This document shows, piece by piece, positions 7,494-8,376 of a stretch of 8,376 bases of DNA. Each line of letters starts with the position of its first letter. Within the stretch, counting starts at the first letter, position 1. Below the pieces are notes generated by a model, which saw nothing but the letters and a program-made list of their open reading frames with translations, searched no databases and was not told the origin of the DNA. Source of the stretch: Spirochaetaceae bacterium (GTDB taxonomy: Bacteria; Spirochaetota; Spirochaetia; SZUA-6; RPPD01); contig RPPD01000073.1 in the NCBI GenBank assembly GCA_003818675.1, positions 1 through 8,376 on the forward strand, in the 5' to 3' direction. The position numbers were made by a program, and so were the translations under genes.

Positions 7494-7536
7494 GGCAGCC
7501 ACTTTATTGAAAATGTCATACCCTGTCAACTGACAG
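7494..7536 (-). promoter_or_regulatory. Candidate rnf operon promoter with overlapping inverted repeat
   Basis: On the minus strand, TTGACA (7529-7524, a perfect -35 consensus) is followed 17 nt later by TAAAGT (7506-7501, four of six matches to TATAAT). The rnfC ATG begins 7 nt after that. A perfect inverted repeat, CTGTCA-AC-TGACAG (7523-7536), overlaps the -35 box and could be an operator. The whole lies in the 77-nt gap upstream of rnfC, where a promoter is expected. The assignment is by pattern only; chance or an internal position in a longer rnfC is possible. Confidence 0.4.
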
Positions 7537-7570
7537 TGTACGTGCAGGAAACGAGTCATGAAAATCCGGC

Positions 7571-8376
7571 TTATTCCTTGTCGTCGAGCTTCTCTATCGC
7601 GGTTTCGTAGAAGTTTTCTACAGCCCACATCATCCTGTATTTTGGATATTTTTCCATGAGATGCTCGCAACTGGTCATGAGTTTTTCCCAGTCCTCGAAA
7701 TACTTGTGACAGAAGAGCTCCATGTATAATATTTCCGGCAAAAACGGGTCAGTGGCAAACTGTATCCGTGACTGCTCCGTTATATACATGATCTCACGGT
7801 ACATCTTTTCCTCAGTAACCGTGTCTTCGAAGTATTCCTCGCACTTGTCAGCGATCTCCATGAGTGTGTGCTGAAGGTTCCATGTGGCCTGGGCCTTTGT
7901 ATCTCCCTGCATGAGCGACGGATGTACTGCCACATACTTGTCCTTGTCAGCCTGGCTTAATCCCTGCCCATAACTCCAGGTGATAAAATCCGAGTAGCTC
8001 ATCCATTTTGGAGCGTTGAGCCTTTGCTTGAAATCCGCAGCGAGCTCATAGAGTTCCCGTATCTCGCGCTGATAGCGCTGACTCCTGAAATCCTTTAGAA
8101 ATTTGTAGGCTTCCTCAAGGCTCTTCTGGGGTTTGAGGTAATAAGGGTCAATCGTTGCGGCCTGACGGAAATACCCGCTCGCCTTGTCAAAAGCCCCATC
8201 GTCCAAAAACTGGATTCCGGTGTAGTAAGCTTTTGCCGCGTCAAGAGACTCTGTATCAGAGGGTTTCAAACCCGCGGCCACAGACACACCCATTCCGACC
8301 AGGATCTGTGTGGCGAGGTCCTTTTCCACGCTGAACACACCCTCGGTTTTGCCAGAAACTGCAAAACCCTTGACTA
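7571..8376 (-). CDS. CsgG/TolB-like plus TPR protein (partial, 5' end outside window)
   Basis: The frame is open to the right edge, so only the C-terminal 267 or so residues are visible; the GTG at 8338 is internal. The first visible residues, including GFAVSGKTEGVFSVEKDLATQILVGMG, resemble the end of CsgG/FlgO/TolB-N-like domains, where a 'vSG...dlf.lq..la..i...lg' stretch precedes repeats. A clear tetratricopeptide repeat follows (AKAYYTGIQFLDDGAFDKASGYFRQAATIDP, in parts), then a charged helical region and a second TPR-like stretch near the C-terminus (WEKLMTSCEHLMEKYPKYR). Such proteins are commonly envelope-associated scaffolds, but no specific function can be assigned. The stop TAA is at 7573-7571, 77 nt before rnfC. 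Whether it is co-transcribed with rnf is open. Confidence 0.7.
   Translation of the reverse strand, partial: VKGFAVSGKTEGVFSVEKDLATQILVGMGVSVAAGLKPSDTESLDAAKAYYTGIQFLDDGAFDKASGYFRQAATIDPYYLKPQKSLEEAYKFLKDFRSQRYQREIRELYELAADFKQRLNAPKWMSYSDFITWSYGQGLSQADKDKYVAVHPSLMQGDTKAQATWNLQHTLMEIADKCEEYFEDTVTEEKMYREIMYITEQSRIQFATDPFLPEILYMELFCHKYFEDWEKLMTSCEHLMEKYPKYRMMWAVENFYETAIEKLDDKE

Noticed and set aside
7560..7670. RnfC extended to 7670
   Set aside because: It overlaps the 3' end of the TPR gene by 100 nt and encodes an arginine-rich stretch unlike RnfC.
8336..8338. GTG at 8338 as the true start of the TPR gene
   Set aside because: The frame stays open to the window edge and the upstream residues continue a recognisable domain pattern, so the gene begins outside the window.

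Overview
The window holds two transcription blocks that converge near position 1650-1710. GuaA, the Rnf subunits and a PurA tail all match familiar bacterial families. The organism is a Gram-negative-type, probably anaerobic bacterium. The clues are an exported barrel-like protein ending in Phe, with an F-A-Q signal-peptide end, and a CsgG/TolB-like plus TPR protein beside a clostridial-type Rnf complex with a long, cysteine-rich RnfB. A spirochaete (Treponema/Spirochaeta-like) fits best, but this is inference and no marker in the window proves it. Base composition looks roughly balanced and even, with no mobile element, CRISPR array, tRNA or rRNA visible.

Plus strand, 1-1650: the last 36 codons of purA (adenylosuccinate synthetase) overlap by 13 nt the start of a complete guaA (GMP synthase). 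One transcript therefore carries the AMP-branch and GMP-branch enzymes that act on IMP and XMP. A GC-rich hairpin follows guaA. Its run of Ts lies on the minus-strand side, so it mainly terminates the opposing unit.

Minus strand, from the right edge to 1711: a partial CsgG/TolB-like + TPR gene (8376-7571) is followed after 77 nt by a complete, tightly packed rnfCDGEAB operon (7493-2397). After 140 nt comes a small exported beta-barrel-like protein (2256-1711). The Rnf complex couples ferredoxin:NAD+ electron transfer to ion movement across the inner membrane. RnfB accepts electrons from ferredoxin, RnfC handles NAD(H), RnfD and RnfG carry covalent FMN, and RnfA and RnfE hold the intramembrane Fe-S centre.

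The window is largely ordinary. The points most worth a second look are: Ser instead of Thr at the predicted flavin attachment site of RnfD; the rnfC start, which lacks a good ribosome site and sits directly behind a promoter-like sequence containing a perfect inverted repeat; an extra cysteine beside the metal-ligand Cys of RnfE; and possible read-through from rnfB into the barrel gene. I found no convincing undescribed multi-gene system.
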